Shown here: piece by piece, positions 1 through 8,982 of the stretch
How positions within the stretch are numbered: the stretch's first letter is position 1
Layout of the letters: every line of letters starts with the position of its first letter
NCBI GenBank assembly: GCA_041394945.1
Contig: JAWKHH010000001.1
Coordinates: 1,612,001 to 1,676,000, forward strand
Origin: Bryobacteraceae bacterium
GTDB taxonomy: Bacteria; Acidobacteriota; Terriglobia; Bryobacterales; Bryobacteraceae
DNA length: 64,000 bases
Direction: 5' to 3'
The notes under the pieces: model-generated
Database searches by the model: none
What the model was told of the DNA's origin: nothing
Seen by the model: only the letters and a program-made list of their open reading frames with translations
Position numbers and translations under genes: made by a program

Positions 1-2774
1 AACGGATCGTAGATGCGCGCGAGATCGTCCGGGTCGATTCCTTTGCCCGAATCAGCGACTTCGATCGAGACGTGGCCATTCTGGGCCGCTGTGAGCACGT
101 GGAGCCGGCGGCCGCCCGCCTCGCGCGTCTCCATCGCGTCCCGCGCGTTGAGGAATAGATTGAGAAACACCTGCTGCATCTTACCGAAATTGCCGCGCAC
201 GGAGGGCAGCGCAGCAGCCAGATCCTCGCGGACCTCCACGCCGCCTTTCACGAGCTGATGTTCGATGAGCGACAACGTCTCGCGAATCACGCGATTCAGG
301 TCCACTTCCTCGAACTCTGTTTTCGACGTACGAGAGAAGTTCAACAGGGAGTTGACGATCTCGGAGGCGCGGAAGGTCTGCTTGGCGATCTTCTCGAGCA
401 GGCGCGTCTTGGGGTCGTCGGCCGAGATTTGCTTGGCGAGCATTTGCGCGTAGTTCGAAATCACCGCCAACGGCGTGTTCACTTCGTGCGCCACGCCCGC
501 CGCGAGCAGCCCGATCGAGCTCAGCTTGTCGGTCTGCATCAGGCGCTGCTCGAGTTCGCTGCGCTCGGTAACGTCGTCGAAAAGAATCAGCCGCCCGATG
601 CGCTGGTGGTCCCTCGCAACCAGCGGCGCGATCGCGACGTTCACCAGCCGCGGGGCGGACCCACTCCCGCTGCCGTTGCCATTCCCGTTTCCATTGACCG
701 CGGCCGCGCGCCTGGCGAACGGGACCTTATAGATCTGCTGCACGCCATCGCCCGATAGACCATCGAGTCGCGCCACGACATCGTCCGGAAGCAGTTCGCG
801 CACCGGGCGCCCGGCCGCGGCGGCCCGGTCGATACCCGTCAGTTCCTCCATCTGCCCGTTCCAACTCTCGACGCAATCGTCGAGCCCGGCCGCGATCACT
901 CCCACCTTCAGCGACTCGACGATGTTCTCGTTGAACTCCTTGAGCCGCTCGTTCTCCTCGACCTTGCGCTGCAGCGACCGGTAGAGCCGCGAATTCTCGA
1001 TCGCGATGCCTACGGAGCCCGACAGCGTCTTGAGCAGTTCCAGATCTTCGCCGGAGAGGAAGTCGCCGTTGGAGGCGCGGCTCACGCCCATGAACGCGAT
1101 CGTCCGCCCGCGCACCCGGCAGGGCAGGTAGTAGGTGAGGTCCAGCCGCGCGATCGTCTGACGGACCGACGGCTGCCAGTCGCGCATCACGACGTCAATG
1201 GTGCGGCCGGTCTGCTCGAAAAAGAGCGGCTCGTGCGCCTGCGGGTCGAGGAAGCTCAAGTCCAGCCGGTCTGCCGGCGTGAGGCGGTTCTCCTCGCTCA
1301 CGTACTTGTGGAGATCGAAAGAGTCCGAGCCCTCGGGGAGCAGGAAGAAGCCGACATTCTTGATGTACAGTGTCCGGCGAAGGCGGTCGGCCACGGAAAC
1401 GAGCATCGCGTCAGTATCGGTCTCCGAGCTCAGTTCCCGGGCGAACTCTTCGAGCGTCTGCCGGAAATCGTAGCGGTCCTTATAAAAAACGTGGCGGTCC
1501 AGAAGCTCCTGGATCGAATTGCGCAGCGGCTGGAACACAAACGTAGCGCCCACGATCAGCAGCGCGATGATGCTCGGGTCGAGTTCTTCCACCGGACCAC
1601 GGCTCAGCACCAGGGTATAGAACAGGCCCATCACGCCGAGCGTGGCGAGCGTGTACGCGAAACCCTGCTGGAAGATCACGTCCACGTCCATGAGCCGGTA
1701 CCGCAGGATCGCGTAGGCCCAGGTGAGCGGAACGAAGATCAGCGAAAGCACTGCCATGCTCATGTACGGGCCAGGCACGGCGCCCAGAACGTACGGGATT
1801 GCGTACGCGCATGTGAACGGCACCACGCCGAGCACCGCGCCGTTGCGGAGCCACTTCAACTGCTGACGGACAATCGGGTCGCCGGCCTTGCGCGAAGCGA
1901 GCGTCGCCGCCACGGCGCCGGCGAGGTAAACCACGCTCAGGAAGAGCACCCAACCGCGATCGAGCAGCCAGCGGAGTTCCACCATCGAGATCGAGACGCG
2001 CACCGTCCCCGAGGTGACCATCATCCACGCCAAGCCGATCAGAGTCGCCGGCAGATAGATCAGCGCGAGGCGCCATCCGCGGGTCCATTGGCTCGACGGC
2101 CGCTGTTCGGGGAAGACGAGGCAGAAATGTAGGAACACCGTCGGGGCAAACAGGCCGGCGATCACGTTTCCCCAGTAAATCACCTTGTCGAACCCGTTGA
2201 GTTGACCGGTGTAGTGGAACGTGGAGAGGACAAAGCTCGCCAGGCACAGGATATAGAAGTGGGTGGCATGAGCCGCCCGTGAACGGCGGAAGTATACGAA
2301 GAGTCCAATCGCCAGATAGGCGAGCCCGACCACATATTGATAGAACCGTGGAGTGCCCCCGCCGTGGTCGCGCAGGAACACCTTGGCCTTGATCTCCACT
2401 CCCTGGCGGAGCAGGGTGTAGCTGGCGTCCCCGTAGGCGCCAACCCGCCACAGGACGCGCGCGACGTCGGTTTCGGCGGCGATCGGGAAGGATTCGATCT
2501 TCAACAGAACGTCGCCCGGCTTGATCCCAGCGAACTGTGCGGCGCCGCTCTCAACTACATGCAGCGCAACCACTTGCCGGGTTCCGGCGGCGCTCGCCCG
2601 GTTCACCCAAATCGCCCCGTCGTCGGGCACGCGAGCCCGGCGCTGATGCTGAAAATTGATGCCGGCGCAGACCAAGCCGGCCGCGGTGAGGATCACCAGC
2701 AGTGCGCTGACGAGTTGGCCTTTTAGGTCGTTCAATCGCGTCCTCAAGACACGGGTCTCGCGCGGGGAATACAC
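1..2774 (-). CDS. Membrane-bound PDZ-7TM-GAF-PAS sensor histidine kinase (3' end cut by window edge)
   Basis: About 924 codons are visible and the C-terminus runs off the window start. The order is an N-terminal membrane helix (about residues 19-38), a PDZ domain with a GIKPGDVLLKI core, about seven further membrane helices ending in a YRLMDVDVIF segment typical of this kinase group, a GAF domain, then a PAS domain (about 620-740). The HisKA box AAGVAHEVNTP follows (phospho-acceptor His about 763), and then the ATPase N-box FLNLFLNARDAM and DSGKGIDP. A Gly-Asn/Gly-Ser repeat linker sits inside the PAS region (plus bases about 660-700). It should autophosphorylate at the inner membrane in response to an unknown cue; no response regulator is visible. 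The GTG at 2774 follows a purine-rich stretch; an in-frame TTG lies just upstream after a stop. Confidence 0.88.
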   Translation of the reverse strand, partial: MYSPRETRVLRTRLNDLKGQLVSALLVILTAAGLVCAGINFQHQRRARVPDDGAIWVNRASAAGTRQVVALHVVESGAAQFAGIKPGDVLLKIESFPIAAETDVARVLWRVGAYGDASYTLLRQGVEIKAKVFLRDHGGGTPRFYQYVVGLAYLAIGLFVYFRRSRAAHATHFYILCLASFVLSTFHYTGQLNGFDKVIYWGNVIAGLFAPTVFLHFCLVFPEQRPSSQWTRGWRLALIYLPATLIGLAWMMVTSGTVRVSISMVELRWLLDRGWVLFLSVVYLAGAVAATLASRKAGDPIVRQQLKWLRNGAVLGVVPFTCAYAIPYVLGAVPGPYMSMAVLSLIFVPLTWAYAILRYRLMDVDVIFQQGFAYTLATLGVMGLFYTLVLSRGPVEELDPSIIALLIVGATFVFQPLRNSIQELLDRHVFYKDRYDFRQTLEEFARELSSETDTDAMLVSVADRLRRTLYIKNVGFFLLPEGSDSFDLHKYVSEENRLTPADRLDLSFLDPQAHEPLFFEQTGRTIDVVMRDWQPSVRQTIARLDLTYYLPCRVRGRTIAFMGVSRASNGDFLSGEDLELLKTLSGSVGIAIENSRLYRSLQRKVEENERLKEFNENIVESLKVGVIAAGLDDCVESWNGQMEELTGIDRAAAAGRPVRELLPDDVVARLDGLSGDGVQQIYKVPFARRAAAVNGNGNGNGSGSGSAPRLVNVAIAPLVARDHQRIGRLILFDDVTERSELEQRLMQTDKLSSIGLLAAGVAHEVNTPLAVISNYAQMLAKQISADDPKTRLLEKIAKQTFRASEIVNSLLNFSRTSKTEFEEVDLNRVIRETLSLIEHQLVKGGVEVREDLAAALPSVRGNFGKMQQVFLNLFLNARDAMETREAGGRRLHVLTAAQNGHVSIEVADSGKGIDPDDLARIYDP

Positions 2775-3041
2775 GCCCCCGCCCTTGCGATGCAACTAGA
2801 GTACCAATTCCGGTGGAAACCGGAACCGGCCATGAGAATCAAGGAAATAGACTAGACGCCGGAACGGTGCGATCCGTATCCCTGGAGCACCTTTTCGAAA
2901 AATGGGAAACGAGAAACACACCCGTTGCGTCTGACCGACACGAGCAGTCGATCCGGAAGCGCAGGGACTTGAGTCGGTGAATGGTGAGGGAGTACTCGAT
3001 CCAGGTGATGACGTTCCATCATCTTTTTACAGCCGGGCCGC
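2775..3041. other. Intergenic stretch without a recognisable gene
   Basis: This is the 5' part of the 342-base gap between the divergent histidine kinase and GWxTD genes. I see no coding potential, RNA gene or repeat in it. The promoter and inverted repeats of the GWxTD gene follow at 3042-3098. Confidence 0.5.
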
Positions 3042-3070
3042 TTGACCTTGCCAAATCGCGTTCCTACAAT
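3042..3070 (+). promoter_or_regulatory. Sigma70-type promoter of the GWxTD gene
   Basis: TTGACC (3042-3047), a 17-base spacer and TACAAT (3065-3070). This is near-consensus spacing and lies about 47 bases before the ATG at 3117. Assignment rests on sequence only. Confidence 0.65.
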
Positions 3071-3098
3071 TGAGATAGCTCAAAGTGTGGGCACTTTG
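3070..3098 (+). promoter_or_regulatory. Two adjacent inverted repeats at the predicted transcript start
   Basis: TTGAG-ATAG-CTCAA (3070-3083) is followed, sharing three bases, by CAAAGTG-TGGG-CACTTTG (3081-3098). Both arms are perfect. They sit immediately downstream of the -10 box, so they could be an operator or a folded 5' leader. The role is inferred only. Confidence 0.5.
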
Positions 3099-3116
3099 GG
3101 CTAACGCGGAGAGTCC

Positions 3117-4796
3117 ATGAATCCAAAGACGTTTATCGCGATCCACATGGCTGCGGCGCTGATCGCCTTCGGGCCCACGGCGGCCGGGGCCGACAAGAAA
3201 GCATCCTCCTCCGGCGACAAGCGCGAGACAATCGCCAAACCGCTGAGTGAAAAAGAACGCCGGAAGCGCGAGGCGCGCCTCCGCAAGGAACTGGAGACCC
3301 CGTGGCGCAAGTGGCTCCAGGAGGACGTTACGTACATCATCACCGACGAAGAGCGAACGTCCTGGAAGAGGCTCCAGACCGACGAGGAGCGCGAGCAGTT
3401 CGTCGAGTCGTTCTGGCTCCGCCGCGACCCAACGCCGGATTCGCAGGAAAACGAGTACAAAGAAGAACACTACCGCCGCATCGCCTACGCCAACGAGCGG
3501 TTCGCCAGCGGCATCCCCGGCTGGAAGACAGACCGTGGGCGCATCTATATCACTTTCGGTCCCCCCGACGAAAACGAGTCCCACCCCTCCGGCGGCACCT
3601 ACGAACGGCCGATCGAGGAAGGCGGCGGCACCACGTCCACCTATCCCTTCGAGAAATGGCGCTACCGCTGGATCGAAGGAATCGGCAGCGACATCATTAT
3701 TGAATTCGTCGACCCGACGATGACCGGTGAGTACCGGATGACGATGGACCCGTCCGAGAAGGACGCTCTCCTCTACGTTCCCAACGCCGGCCTCACGCTG
3801 TATGAACAGCTCGGCCTGTCATCCAAGACGGACCGGTTCAGCCGCACGGACGGAACCCGCCTCGGGACGGGCAACCAGCCGCTGCCGATGCGCATGAACC
3901 AGTTCGAGCGGCTACAGCAGTTCGCCCGCCTGCAGAAGGCGCCGGCGATCAAGTTCAAGGACCTCGAAGCCGCGGTTACCTCCTCGATCCGGTACAACAC
4001 TCTGCCGATCACGGTCCGTGCCGACTACATCCGGATGACCAACTCCACCGTACTCACGAATGTGTCGGCCCTGCTCGAGAAGAAGGACCTCCAGTTCAAC
4101 GACAAGGAAGGCGTCTCGAAGGCCGTAGTCAACATCTACGGACGGATCACATCAATGTCCCGCCGGGTAGTGAACGTGTTCGAAGACGTTGTGACGGTGG
4201 AGGTGCCGAGCGACCTCCTACAGGAAGCCATCAAAGGCAGTTCCGTCTATCAGAAGTCAATTCCGCTGCCGCCCGGCATGTACCGGTTGAACCTCGTGGT
4301 GAAAGACCTGGTGGGCAACAACATGACCAACTACGAGTTGGCGTTGAACGTGCCGCGGTTCGAGGACGATACGCTCGGCATGAGCAGCCTGATCCTGGCT
4401 GACACGATTGAGAAGGTCCCCACGAAATCGATCGGCACCGGGCAGTTCGTGATCGGCTCTCACAAAGTGCGCCCGCGGATCAACGATACCTTCCGGCGCA
4501 ACGAAAAGCTGGGGATCTACGTGCAGTTCTACAACTTCGCCCCAGACGAAAAGACCCAAAAGCCGAACGCCACCGTCGAGTACGAGCTCGTCCGGAACGG
4601 CAGCGACAAGAAGGTCTTCGAGTACACCGAGGAAGTGTCGAAAATCGAAGGCGCTTCGGCCAATCAGTACACCGTGGAGAAAATCCTCCCGCTGCAGAAT
4701 CTGGAGCCGGGCGAGTACACTCTTAGGATGAAGGTGGTTGACCGCAACGCCGACAATGCAACGTTGGCGCCGGCGGCCACGTTCAAGGTAATGTAG
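3117..4796 (+). CDS. GWxTD domain-containing exported protein
   Basis: 559 aa. A hydrophobic signal peptide covers about residues 8-24, followed by a Lys/Arg/Glu-rich stretch. The defining GWxTD motif appears as GWKTDRGRIYITFGPPDE at about 135-152. The C-terminal half is beta-rich and ends with repeated extracellular-domain-like strands. GWxTD proteins are common in Acidobacteria and Bacteroidetes; no reaction is established, so I assign a cell-envelope location only. The next gene begins directly after the TAG stop (GTG at 4797), so the two are almost certainly co-transcribed. The start ATG is preceded by GGAGAG at about 3108. It has its own promoter at 3042-3070. Confidence 0.9.
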   Translation: MNPKTFIAIHMAAALIAFGPTAAGADKKASSSGDKRETIAKPLSEKERRKREARLRKELETPWRKWLQEDVTYIITDEERTSWKRLQTDEEREQFVESFWLRRDPTPDSQENEYKEEHYRRIAYANERFASGIPGWKTDRGRIYITFGPPDENESHPSGGTYERPIEEGGGTTSTYPFEKWRYRWIEGIGSDIIIEFVDPTMTGEYRMTMDPSEKDALLYVPNAGLTLYEQLGLSSKTDRFSRTDGTRLGTGNQPLPMRMNQFERLQQFARLQKAPAIKFKDLEAAVTSSIRYNTLPITVRADYIRMTNSTVLTNVSALLEKKDLQFNDKEGVSKAVVNIYGRITSMSRRVVNVFEDVVTVEVPSDLLQEAIKGSSVYQKSIPLPPGMYRLNLVVKDLVGNNMTNYELALNVPRFEDDTLGMSSLILADTIEKVPTKSIGTGQFVIGSHKVRPRINDTFRRNEKLGIYVQFYNFAPDEKTQKPNATVEYELVRNGSDKKVFEYTEEVSKIEGASANQYTVEKILPLQNLEPGEYTLRMKVVDRNADNATLAPAATFKVM

Positions 4797-6680
4797 GTGA
4801 CGGGCCGGCCCGTCCGGCCACTCCGAAACAAGGATCGCGTGCAACAGAAAACGCCGGACAAGGTCGTCTTCGGGGCGGGTTCCGCCGCAGGGAAGATCCT
4901 CCTGTGTGGACTGATGGCCGGCTTGCTTACCGCGCCCGCGAGAGCCGTCGAGCCGAAAACGCTCGGCGGCGTGCTCACCGGCCGCGTTACCGATGCGGCG
5001 GGAGTGCCGCAGATGGGCGCCGCGGTCCTCCTCTACAACCGCTATGAGAAATTGGTGGGCCGTGTGCTCACCAACGAGCGCGGCGGTTTCCTTTTTGACT
5101 CCCTGGTCCCAGACAACTACTCGCTGCGCGTCACCTTGGCGAGCTTCGTTCCGGCGCTTAAACGGAACGTCGCGATCCAGCCGGGAATGCGCAGCTTCCT
5201 CGCCATCAACCTCACCAGCGTCCTCAGTTCCATTGAGTTGATCTACACCGCGCCCGGCCAGCGGGCGTTCATGAGCGAAGACTGGAAATGGGTGCTCCGG
5301 AGCTCGCAATCCACACGGCCGGTCCTCCGGCTGCTGCCGGGCGTCGATATCAGCGATCCAAACCGCCCCCGCGCGCGCCGCGGCGATATCTTCTCCGGCA
5401 CCAAAGGCGTCCTCCGGCTCTCCTCGGGCGATGCGGGCGAGCTCTCCTCGGCCGGCTCACAAACCGATCTCGGCACCGCCTTCGCGCTGGCCACCTCCAT
5501 CTACGGATCGAACCAGCTCTCGGTAAGCGGCAACCTCGGCTACGCCTCGCACACCGGCACGTCGACGGCGGGCTTCAGCACGTCGTTCACGCGCGGCCCG
5601 GCCGGCGACGGCCACAGCCCCGAGGTGAACGTGACGATGCGGCAGATTTTCCTCCCGGCGCGAATCGGCTCCTCGCTCGCCGCCGGCCAGTCCGACAACA
5701 TTCCCGCCCTGCAGACGCTCACGGCCACCTTCGTCGATCATCGGCAGTTAACCGACACGCTCGAAATCGAATACGGCGCATCAATGGAATCTGTCGCGTT
5801 TCTGAACCGGTTGAACTACCTGAGTCCGTTCGGACGGGCCCGTTGGGGGTCCGACGAAGACGGCGCTTTCGAAGTCGCCTTCAGTTCCGGCGCGCCGGCC
5901 ACCCAATTGCTCGAATCCTCCGCGCCGAACCGGAACGAACTGCAACAGAACCTCACGGCCCTCGCCTTGTTCCCGCGCGTCTCGCTGCGAAACGGCCAGG
6001 CGCTCGTGCAGCGTACCGAAAACATTGAGGTCGGCTACCGGCGAAAGATCCGGGGCCGGACCGTCGCCGTTTCCGCCTACCGGGAGCGGGTGTCGAACGC
6101 CGCCATCAACGCCTCGGCCGGGCAAGGCGTTTTCGGCGGAAACGACCTGCTGCCGGATCTCGCGTCGAACACGTCCGTCTTCAACGCCGGCCGCTTCAAA
6201 CGCATGGGCTACGAAGCCTCGATCACGCAGCCGCTCGGCGAGGACACGGCAGCCACCGTCGCCTATGGTTATGCCGGCGCTCTTTCGGTCGGCGATGGCC
6301 GCATGGTAACGGCGAACTCCGACGAACTCAGGGACAAGATCGATTCAGCGATGCGCCAGGCGATCACTGTCCGCATGACCGGCCGGGCGCCCCGCGCGGG
6401 AACCCGCTACGCCGCCAGCTACCAGTTCACCGACTACGGCATGCTTCACCCGGTGCATCTGTCGCTCACCCAGCGCTCGACGATGGAGCCGGGGTTGAAC
6501 CTCTACCTCCGCCAGCCGATCCCCCGCGTGGGCCTGCTCCCGGGACGCCTGGAGGCCACCGCCGAACTGCGCAACATGCTCGCGCAGGGTTATCTCTCGG
6601 TAGCCACGCCCAACGGCCAGCGCCTGGTTCTGATCCAGTCTCCGCGCGCAGTCCGCGGCGGCCTCAGCCTGATTTTTTAG
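4797..6680 (+). CDS. Exported carboxypeptidase-regulatory-like domain protein, probable outer-membrane barrel
   Basis: 627 aa. A membrane/signal segment (about residues 33-51, ending TAPARA) precedes a carboxypeptidase-regulatory-like beta-sandwich containing LTGRVTDAAGVPQMGAAV and GGFLFDSLVPDNYSLRV. The remaining 450 residues are rich in alternating hydrophobic strands and end in RGGLSLIF, a C-terminal Phe as in many outer-membrane barrels. There is no recognisable TonB box or plug, and at 627 aa it is shorter than Oar-like receptors. It is immediately downstream of the GWxTD gene, which suggests a paired envelope function. An alternative start is the GTG at 4839, which has AAGGA a few bases upstream. 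Confidence 0.75.
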   Translation: MTGRPVRPLRNKDRVQQKTPDKVVFGAGSAAGKILLCGLMAGLLTAPARAVEPKTLGGVLTGRVTDAAGVPQMGAAVLLYNRYEKLVGRVLTNERGGFLFDSLVPDNYSLRVTLASFVPALKRNVAIQPGMRSFLAINLTSVLSSIELIYTAPGQRAFMSEDWKWVLRSSQSTRPVLRLLPGVDISDPNRPRARRGDIFSGTKGVLRLSSGDAGELSSAGSQTDLGTAFALATSIYGSNQLSVSGNLGYASHTGTSTAGFSTSFTRGPAGDGHSPEVNVTMRQIFLPARIGSSLAAGQSDNIPALQTLTATFVDHRQLTDTLEIEYGASMESVAFLNRLNYLSPFGRARWGSDEDGAFEVAFSSGAPATQLLESSAPNRNELQQNLTALALFPRVSLRNGQALVQRTENIEVGYRRKIRGRTVAVSAYRERVSNAAINASAGQGVFGGNDLLPDLASNTSVFNAGRFKRMGYEASITQPLGEDTAATVAYGYAGALSVGDGRMVTANSDELRDKIDSAMRQAITVRMTGRAPRAGTRYAASYQFTDYGMLHPVHLSLTQRSTMEPGLNLYLRQPIPRVGLLPGRLEATAELRNMLAQGYLSVATPNGQRLVLIQSPRAVRGGLSLIF

Positions 6681-6691
6681 CCTCGTTCCGA

Positions 6692-6928
6692 ATGCCGATC
6701 CCGGAAATCGATCTCGACGGCGGTCTTGTCCGCCAAGCCCTCGAAGAAGCGCTCGAGAGCTTTCCGGACTTCCGGCCCTATGGCCCAACCCTCATTGGAC
6801 GGCCGATTTTCCAAGGGGTGGCCTACCAGGTGACGTGGAAGGCCGACCCGCCCCCGCACCTGGCCGGGGCGTGGGAGTTCCAGAACGCGGTGGTGAAAGC
6901 CTACCGGCGCCTGGCGGGCCAAGCCTGA
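6692..6928 (+). CDS. Small hypothetical protein overlapping the convergent membrane protein gene
   Basis: 78 aa, starting MPIPEIDLDGGLVRQALEEA. It has a mixed helix/strand composition without obvious low complexity and ends AVVKAYRRLAGQA. It begins 11 bases after the barrel-like gene, so it could be the last gene of that transcript. Its last 137 bases overlap antiparallel with the 3' end of the 388-residue membrane protein, whose C-terminus there is a Pro/Gly repeat. I do not recognise the family. It may be real, or the long ORF may be the one that reads through. Confidence 0.5.
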   Translation: MPIPEIDLDGGLVRQALEEALESFPDFRPYGPTLIGRPIFQGVAYQVTWKADPPPHLAGAWEFQNAVVKAYRRLAGQA

Positions 6929-7958
6929 CAGGCGGCTGCGAACCCCTGGGCGCACCGCCAGGAACGCCCTTCCCTGGCCCCGGAGGCGTGCCCGGCCTCA
7001 GCGGACCCCGCGACGGAGGCGAAGACGGCTTGCCCGCAGCCTTGTCCGGCCCGGCCGGCCGGGGCTGAATCGTCTGCTTCAATACATCACCGCCCGGCGC
7101 CGCGCTTTCGCCGGTTGGGGCGGCCGGCGATGGCGCCGCGGCAGGCTTCTCCGGAGGCGCCGACGGCAGATTCGGCGGAGTGGAAAGCCTCTGCCAACGA
7201 GGCCGGTGCTGCGGGGCGGAGAGCTGCCGAGGCAGGGTATCGAAGTTCCGCCTCACGGCGAAATAGGTCGGGTGTACTTCCTGCATCGCGCCGGTGGGCG
7301 CGAACGTCCAGTGCCCCTCCTCGCCGTCGGCCTGTTCCGCCGCCGACGTGCCTTCCACCGGCTCCACCGTCAACAGCATGTGGCTCCGCGGCGTGTAGTA
7401 GATCCGCACGAGCGGACGATAGGTATCGTATTTGCTCACCAGAAGCCGCCACGCCTCCTGGTTGACCTCGAACTCGTCGTCGCGAATGCAGTAGTGGTAG
7501 ATGGGATCGTTGTCGCCCCGCAGGCGCGCCAGCCCCTGGGCCTGCCGTTCCTCGAAGCTCGGCGCCACACGGCCCATCACCAGCGCCACCTTCCCGTCCA
7601 CGGCATCGATCATCAACAGGAACGTGCGGCGGCTCACCTTGAGCACGGCCATGATAAACGCCCCGAACACTCCGATCATGGGGCCGATTGCGCCCACGCC
7701 CACTTTCTTGAGCAGGAATGCCTGCGCGATCCCGGGCACCAACGCGTGGATGATGAAGATCATCAGCATCCACCCGAGCAGCGCCGCGCCGGCGATTCGC
7801 ATCGGGCGCAAAGCCCGGATGAATACCCGCCGAAGCTGGGAGCGCGTCATCTTGCCGACGCGATTCGCCTCGAGATCGCGCGCGGCAAAGCCGTTCGCCC
7901 TCGCCATGTCGACGAGGAACTCGTGATTTCCCGGACCGCTGAACCCTTCCACCGCCAT
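6792..7958 (-). CDS. Membrane protein with Pro/Gly-rich C-terminal tail
   Basis: 388 aa, family not recognised. Two membrane helices are clear (about residues 54-75 and 87-106). A soluble domain follows, with segments such as YRPLVRIYYTPRSHMLLTVE. From about residue 257 to the end it is a Pro/Gly/Ala/Ser-rich, positively charged disordered tail. The N-terminal 50 residues are charged and helical. It overlaps the 3' end of a small convergent ORF by 137 bases. Upstream it is divergent from the phosphotriesterase-like gene. The length of the low-complexity tail is unusual, but the frame stays open without interruption. Confidence 0.7.
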   Translation of the reverse strand: MAVEGFSGPGNHEFLVDMARANGFAARDLEANRVGKMTRSQLRRVFIRALRPMRIAGAALLGWMLMIFIIHALVPGIAQAFLLKKVGVGAIGPMIGVFGAFIMAVLKVSRRTFLLMIDAVDGKVALVMGRVAPSFEERQAQGLARLRGDNDPIYHYCIRDDEFEVNQEAWRLLVSKYDTYRPLVRIYYTPRSHMLLTVEPVEGTSAAEQADGEEGHWTFAPTGAMQEVHPTYFAVRRNFDTLPRQLSAPQHRPRWQRLSTPPNLPSAPPEKPAAAPSPAAPTGESAAPGGDVLKQTIQPRPAGPDKAAGKPSSPPSRGPLRPGTPPGPGKGVPGGAPRGSQPPVRLGPPGAGRLSPPRSGTPTPRPGAGAGRPSTSPGRPPLGKSAVQ

Positions 7959-8082
7959 TGGTGTAGTACCCTACCGAGCTAGGCTGATATGCTTCCCTCG
8001 TAGATCGTTCGTTCCATAGGGGACTATGCATTAGGTGAATCCCTGAGGTATCCTCCAAATCGTGCCCAGTTACCTTACCCCC

Positions 8083-8979
8083 ATGCTGAGACGCACCTTC
8101 CTGGCAGCCGCCGCTGTCCCGCTCCCCGCCCGTGCCGCCTTGCCCGCCATCCTCGTCCACGAGCACGTCCTGGTGAACTTCAAAGGGGCGCCCATCGACG
8201 CCGCCGCGGTGATGGCAAAGGCGAAGCCCCACCTCATGGAAATCGCGCGCCTCGGCTGCCGCCGCCTTCAGGACGCCACCCCGAACCACCTAGGCCGCTC
8301 TCCCGAGATTCTCGCGCGACTGGCCGACGCCACCGGAATCGACATCTGGACGAACACGGGGCTCTACGCCGCCCGCGATCACCAGTACCTGCCGCAGTAC
8401 GCCCACACGGAAACAGCCGCCCAGTTGGCGGCCAGGTGGACCGGAGAGTATCGCAAAGGCGTTGCCGGCCTGAAGCCCCGGTTCATCAAGATCGGCGTGA
8501 ACCGCGCCCCGCTGCACGAACTCGACCGCAAGATCGTCCTCGCCGCCGCTTTGTGTTCGAAGGAAACCGGCTTGACGATCGCTTCCCACACCACCGGCGC
8601 CGGCCCCGCGGCTATGGAGCAGATCGAGATCGTCACCGGCGCCGGAGTGGCCGCCGGGAAGTTCGTCTGGGTCCACGCTCACAACGAAAAGGAGCATGCC
8701 TACCACGAAAAAGCCGCGCGGCTGGGCGCCTGGGTCGAGTTCGACGGGCTCGCGCCTGCGTCACTGCAATGGCACCTTGCTTGCGTGCGGCACATGGAGT
8801 CGCGGGGATTGCTCGGCCGCGCGCTCGTCTCTCAGGATGCCGGCTACTACCGTCCGGGCGAGCCCGATGGGGGCGCCTTCCGGCCCTATTCGCTCGCTTT
8901 CACCGGCTTCATGCCGAAGCTCGCGGCGGCCACGGCGGAAGCGCTGTTCGTGCGCAACCCCGTGGCCGCCTACGGCTGA
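8083..8979 (+). CDS. Exported phosphotriesterase-family metal-dependent hydrolase
   Basis: 298 aa from the chosen ATG, which gives MLRRTFLAAAAVPLPARAA, a twin-arginine-like signal. Metal-site elements of the phosphotriesterase/amidohydrolase barrel are visible in order: HEH after strand 1, a Lys in FIKIGVN that would be carboxylated, His in IASHTTG, His in VWVHAHNE and Asp in SQDAGYY. Residues between are compatible with a TIM barrel. The substrate is unknown; family members hydrolyse lactones or organophosphates. An in-frame GTG at 8062 would add seven residues before the signal. Neither start has a clear Shine-Dalgarno sequence. Confidence 0.82.
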   Translation: MLRRTFLAAAAVPLPARAALPAILVHEHVLVNFKGAPIDAAAVMAKAKPHLMEIARLGCRRLQDATPNHLGRSPEILARLADATGIDIWTNTGLYAARDHQYLPQYAHTETAAQLAARWTGEYRKGVAGLKPRFIKIGVNRAPLHELDRKIVLAAALCSKETGLTIASHTTGAGPAAMEQIEIVTGAGVAAGKFVWVHAHNEKEHAYHEKAARLGAWVEFDGLAPASLQWHLACVRHMESRGLLGRALVSQDAGYYRPGEPDGGAFRPYSLAFTGFMPKLAAATAEALFVRNPVAAYG

Positions 8980-8982
8980 CGT

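Noticed and set aside
1480..2451. 323-residue minus-strand frame inside the histidine kinase
   Set aside because: The kinase frame reads through PDZ, GAF, PAS and HisKA motifs; this one is in another frame and has no homology.
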